A stretch of DNA of 5,747 bases, taken from the NCBI GenBank assembly GCA_035544315.1, contig DATKGB010000243.1, positions 1 through 5,747 on the forward strand, written 5' to 3'. The position numbers and the translations under genes were made by a program. The notes beneath the pieces were generated by a model. It was not told the DNA's origin and did not search any database. It saw nothing but the letters and a program-made list of their open reading frames with translations. Below are positions 3,826 to 5,747 of this stretch, piece by piece. Origin of the DNA: JALYSX01 sp035544315 (GTDB lineage: Bacteria > Vulcanimicrobiota > Vulcanimicrobiia > Vulcanimicrobiales > Vulcanimicrobiaceae). Position 1 is the first letter of the stretch. Every line of letters begins with the position of its first letter.

Positions 3826-5747
3826 ATGGAAGGTACACCGGCGCATCCTAGAATTGTAGCGCTGAAGCGCTTTGCGCCACGATTCCTCATTCTTGCGATA
3901 GTGGCGGCGTGGCAATCGCGTTCGCTCTTTGGCGACGAACTGATCTATCGCCACGATTGGGCGTGGCCCGCCCTCGTGCCGCAACTGCTGGCCTCGCGGC
4001 TGGTCAGCGAAGCTCCGTGGAATAGCGATGGGCTCGGGGCGGCTGCTATCGCCCCGTTGCATCACGTCGTTTTTTTTGTTTGGAGCGCAGTTGGGTTCGT
4101 TCTCGGAACGCATGTCGTTCTTGTAGCAATCGTAATTGGAGCGTTGTGCGCCTTTGGTTTAGGGATAGCCTCGTGCGCGCGCCGCCTCTGGCAGGCGCCT
4201 GAGACCCTTGCGATTCTTGCGGGAATACTCGCGCAACTCGGGCCGCCAATGATCAACAAGCTCGTTGCCGGACATCTCGACTACTTGATTACTCTGGCTA
4301 TGTTCCCCTGGTTCGTTCGAGCGCTCGCAGGTGGATCGCGACGCCCGGCATGCGCATTTCTTACTGCCGGTTTGATCGCGGCGACGGCAATACTGCAGAT
4401 TCAACTTTATGCCGTGATGGTAGTGGGCCTGCTCATCGCCGCATTCGTAAAAAGAGAGACATCGCTGGCCATTCGCGTAATCGCAATTGTCGTTGCCTTA
4501 ACGCAACTCGTGCCGGAGATATATGCGGTACTCGGGCAAGACCCGCAAGCGGCAGACGTATGGATGATTCCGCGACTTCCGTGGGAGCTCAATAACTCGT
4601 CGCCTTTTCCTGACGGTCTTTATCTACTCGGGTACTCGCCGCACTATGCGGAGCAGGCGATGCAAGCTGCCGGGATATCCGGCATCGTTGTCATGTTGCT
4701 GGCGGTGGCCGCCGCGATCGCCCTTATCAGCAGTATCCTGCACCGATCCGAGTTAAAAGCCCAAGCGCTCTTCGGTGGCTGGCTGGTATGTGTGTTGCTG
4801 GTACTTGGATTGTACGGGCCGCTTGCCGGCATACTCACGGCGGCCTTCTCCCACATTGCGGCTTTCGCGGTATTCCGCGAGCTCTATCATTTTGCGGGTC
4901 CAGCGTGGGCATTGGAAGTACTGCTCGTCGTGGGAGTTGCGTGGAATGTTTTCGCGCGAAGAATCCTAACGGGATACTTTGCCTTAGGCATAGTTGCGTT
5001 TGGAATGATGTGGTCGCATTCGAACTTTGCCGGTCAGCTTGCCGTGAGTCCTCTGTCGCCCGCGATCGCGAGCAAGATTCGCGCTATCGCGTTAGCGCCG
5101 GGAGATTCCCGCACGTTGCTGTGGCCGGCCGAGTGGCCGATCGGACCACGAGATACGGAATTGGCTGGGACTGACCCGCTGGCCTACCCGATGGGTATGC
5201 ACCCGGCTGCGAATGAATACCGTCTTAGAGGACCGCTTGAAGTTGCTGCCGGACTCGTTCGCGAGGGTCACCCGCGGCAAGCCAGGCAATGGTTCGCCGC
5301 GGCCGGTGTGGGGAGCATTATCGATGAACCCTGGACCGTTGCACACATCATCCAACGATTTCCACCAATGCCTCAGCTTGCCCCGTGGATGAGAGGGTTC
5401 TTCGCCCGAGCGGGGGATTCAGATTCGCCCTTAAGCCCAACGGGGCCGGTCTGCATGCTGTGTGCCTACAAGAGTCTGCCGGTTGTCGATGAACCCGAGC
5501 AGTGGAATGGCGGAGACGCCTTCCTGGATAGTGATCTGCTGTCCGCGTCCGGTGCGAAATGCGCGCCCTCGGCCGCCTTTGCGTCAGCGGACCCGTCGCG
5601 AGGCTGGGTTGATTTGGAGAACTGGTCGTGGTTAGACTCGCGCCTCGCAATGATGGGGCCTGGAGAACTGACCTGGTCGTCCTCCGCCTTGGAGATACCT
5701 CACTGCAAGTACGCAGCCCATGATGCGCACCTGCTACTACTCTCGGG
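3826..5747 (+). CDS. Large polytopic membrane protein, GT-C/YfhO-like glycosyltransferase candidate (3' end outside window)
   Basis: The frame opens at ATG 3826, 18 bases after the GT2 stop, with a weak GAAG (3815-3818) as ribosome site, and stays open for 640 codons to the window edge. Residues 19-29 form a first membrane segment, followed by a loop with GDELIYRHDWAWP (36-48); acidic residues D37, E38 and D44 sit where GT-C enzymes place their catalytic acid. About ten further hydrophobic segments follow up to residue 400. The stretch NKLVAGHLDYLITLAMFPWF (144-163) recalls the GH-containing segment of archaeal and bacterial GT-C-like membrane proteins. From about 405 the protein is soluble and probably extracytoplasmic, with WFAAAGVGSIID (489-500) resembling the GVKYVI-type segment of that group. 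It has four cysteines late on (543, 546, 579, 627). I infer a glycosyltransferase using a polyprenyl-linked sugar, perhaps made by the GT2 enzyme. Membrane topology is clear; enzymatic function is a guess. Confidence 0.75.
   Translation, partial: MEGTPAHPRIVALKRFAPRFLILAIVAAWQSRSLFGDELIYRHDWAWPALVPQLLASRLVSEAPWNSDGLGAAAIAPLHHVVFFVWSAVGFVLGTHVVLVAIVIGALCAFGLGIASCARRLWQAPETLAILAGILAQLGPPMINKLVAGHLDYLITLAMFPWFVRALAGGSRRPACAFLTAGLIAATAILQIQLYAVMVVGLLIAAFVKRETSLAIRVIAIVVALTQLVPEIYAVLGQDPQAADVWMIPRLPWELNNSSPFPDGLYLLGYSPHYAEQAMQAAGISGIVVMLLAVAAAIALISSILHRSELKAQALFGGWLVCVLLVLGLYGPLAGILTAAFSHIAAFAVFRELYHFAGPAWALEVLLVVGVAWNVFARRILTGYFALGIVAFGMMWSHSNFAGQLAVSPLSPAIASKIRAIALAPGDSRTLLWPAEWPIGPRDTELAGTDPLAYPMGMHPAANEYRLRGPLEVAAGLVREGHPRQARQWFAAAGVGSIIDEPWTVAHIIQRFPPMPQLAPWMRGFFARAGDSDSPLSPTGPVCMLCAYKSLPVVDEPEQWNGGDAFLDSDLLSASGAKCAPSAAFASADPSRGWVDLENWSWLDSRLAMMGPGELTWSSSALEIPHCKYAAHDAHLLLLS
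4070..4077 (+). repeat. Run of eight T inside the membrane protein gene
   Basis: Eight consecutive T bases span GTT TTT TTT (Val-Phe-Phe, about residues 82-84) near the second membrane segment. The reading frame is intact on both sides, so the copy here is in the on state. It is the longest homopolymer I noticed in the window and could slip during replication or transcription. Confidence 0.6.

Noticed and set aside
3858..3871. AGCGCT repeated with two bases between copies
   Set aside because: AGCGCT is itself a palindrome and the two-base spacing leaves no room for a normal hairpin loop; it is explained by coding of V-A-L-K-R-F.
4046..4404. Several short - strand frames opposite the membrane protein gene, and a + strand frame at 4350-4595
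   Set aside because: The + frame starting at 3826 is open for 640 codons with clear membrane segments; the others are low-complexity shadows.

Overview
The window looks like bacterial chromosomal DNA of moderately high G+C. All recognisable genes are on the + strand and tightly packed. It holds the 3' end of a phosphopentomutase gene, three complete genes for building and moving lipid-linked glycans, and the first 640 codons of a large membrane protein that runs off the right edge. The species cannot be fixed from the sequence. A free-living, envelope-polysaccharide-producing bacterium fits; a deep-branching group such as Eremiobacterota is only a guess.

Layout. At 1-459 lies the C-terminal catalytic part of deoB, truncated only by the window edge. 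It overlaps by 38 bases a monotopic sugar-phosphate transferase (422-1117), which would load the first sugar phosphate onto undecaprenyl phosphate. That gene runs directly into a MurJ/MviN-family flippase (1161-2735, or from an ATT codon at 1113). Next comes the only sizeable gap (2736-3003). It holds a terminator-like hairpin behind murJ, a nested dyad with two mutually exclusive inner hairpins, and another hairpin just before the next gene. At 3004-3807 is a DPM1-like family 2 glycosyltransferase, visibly poorer in G+C than its upstream neighbours. After 18 bases, in the same reading frame, a polytopic membrane protein starts (3826 to beyond 5747). It has a first-loop acidic motif and a soluble C-terminal region that recall GT-C/YfhO-like membrane glycosyltransferases.

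Working together (inference). The transferase starts a lipid-linked glycan and the MurJ-like flippase turns it across the membrane. The GT2 enzyme could make a polyprenyl-phosphate sugar donor, and the GT-C-like protein could use that donor on the outer face. No polymerase, chain-length regulator or ligase is visible, so this is probably the edge of a larger envelope-glycan locus. The most notable points are the probable ATT start of the flippase, the substituted cavity residues of that flippase, the structured gap, the apparently leaderless GT2 start, and two strong inverted repeats inside the GT2 gene. I see no CRISPR array, tRNA, rRNA or insertion sequence.
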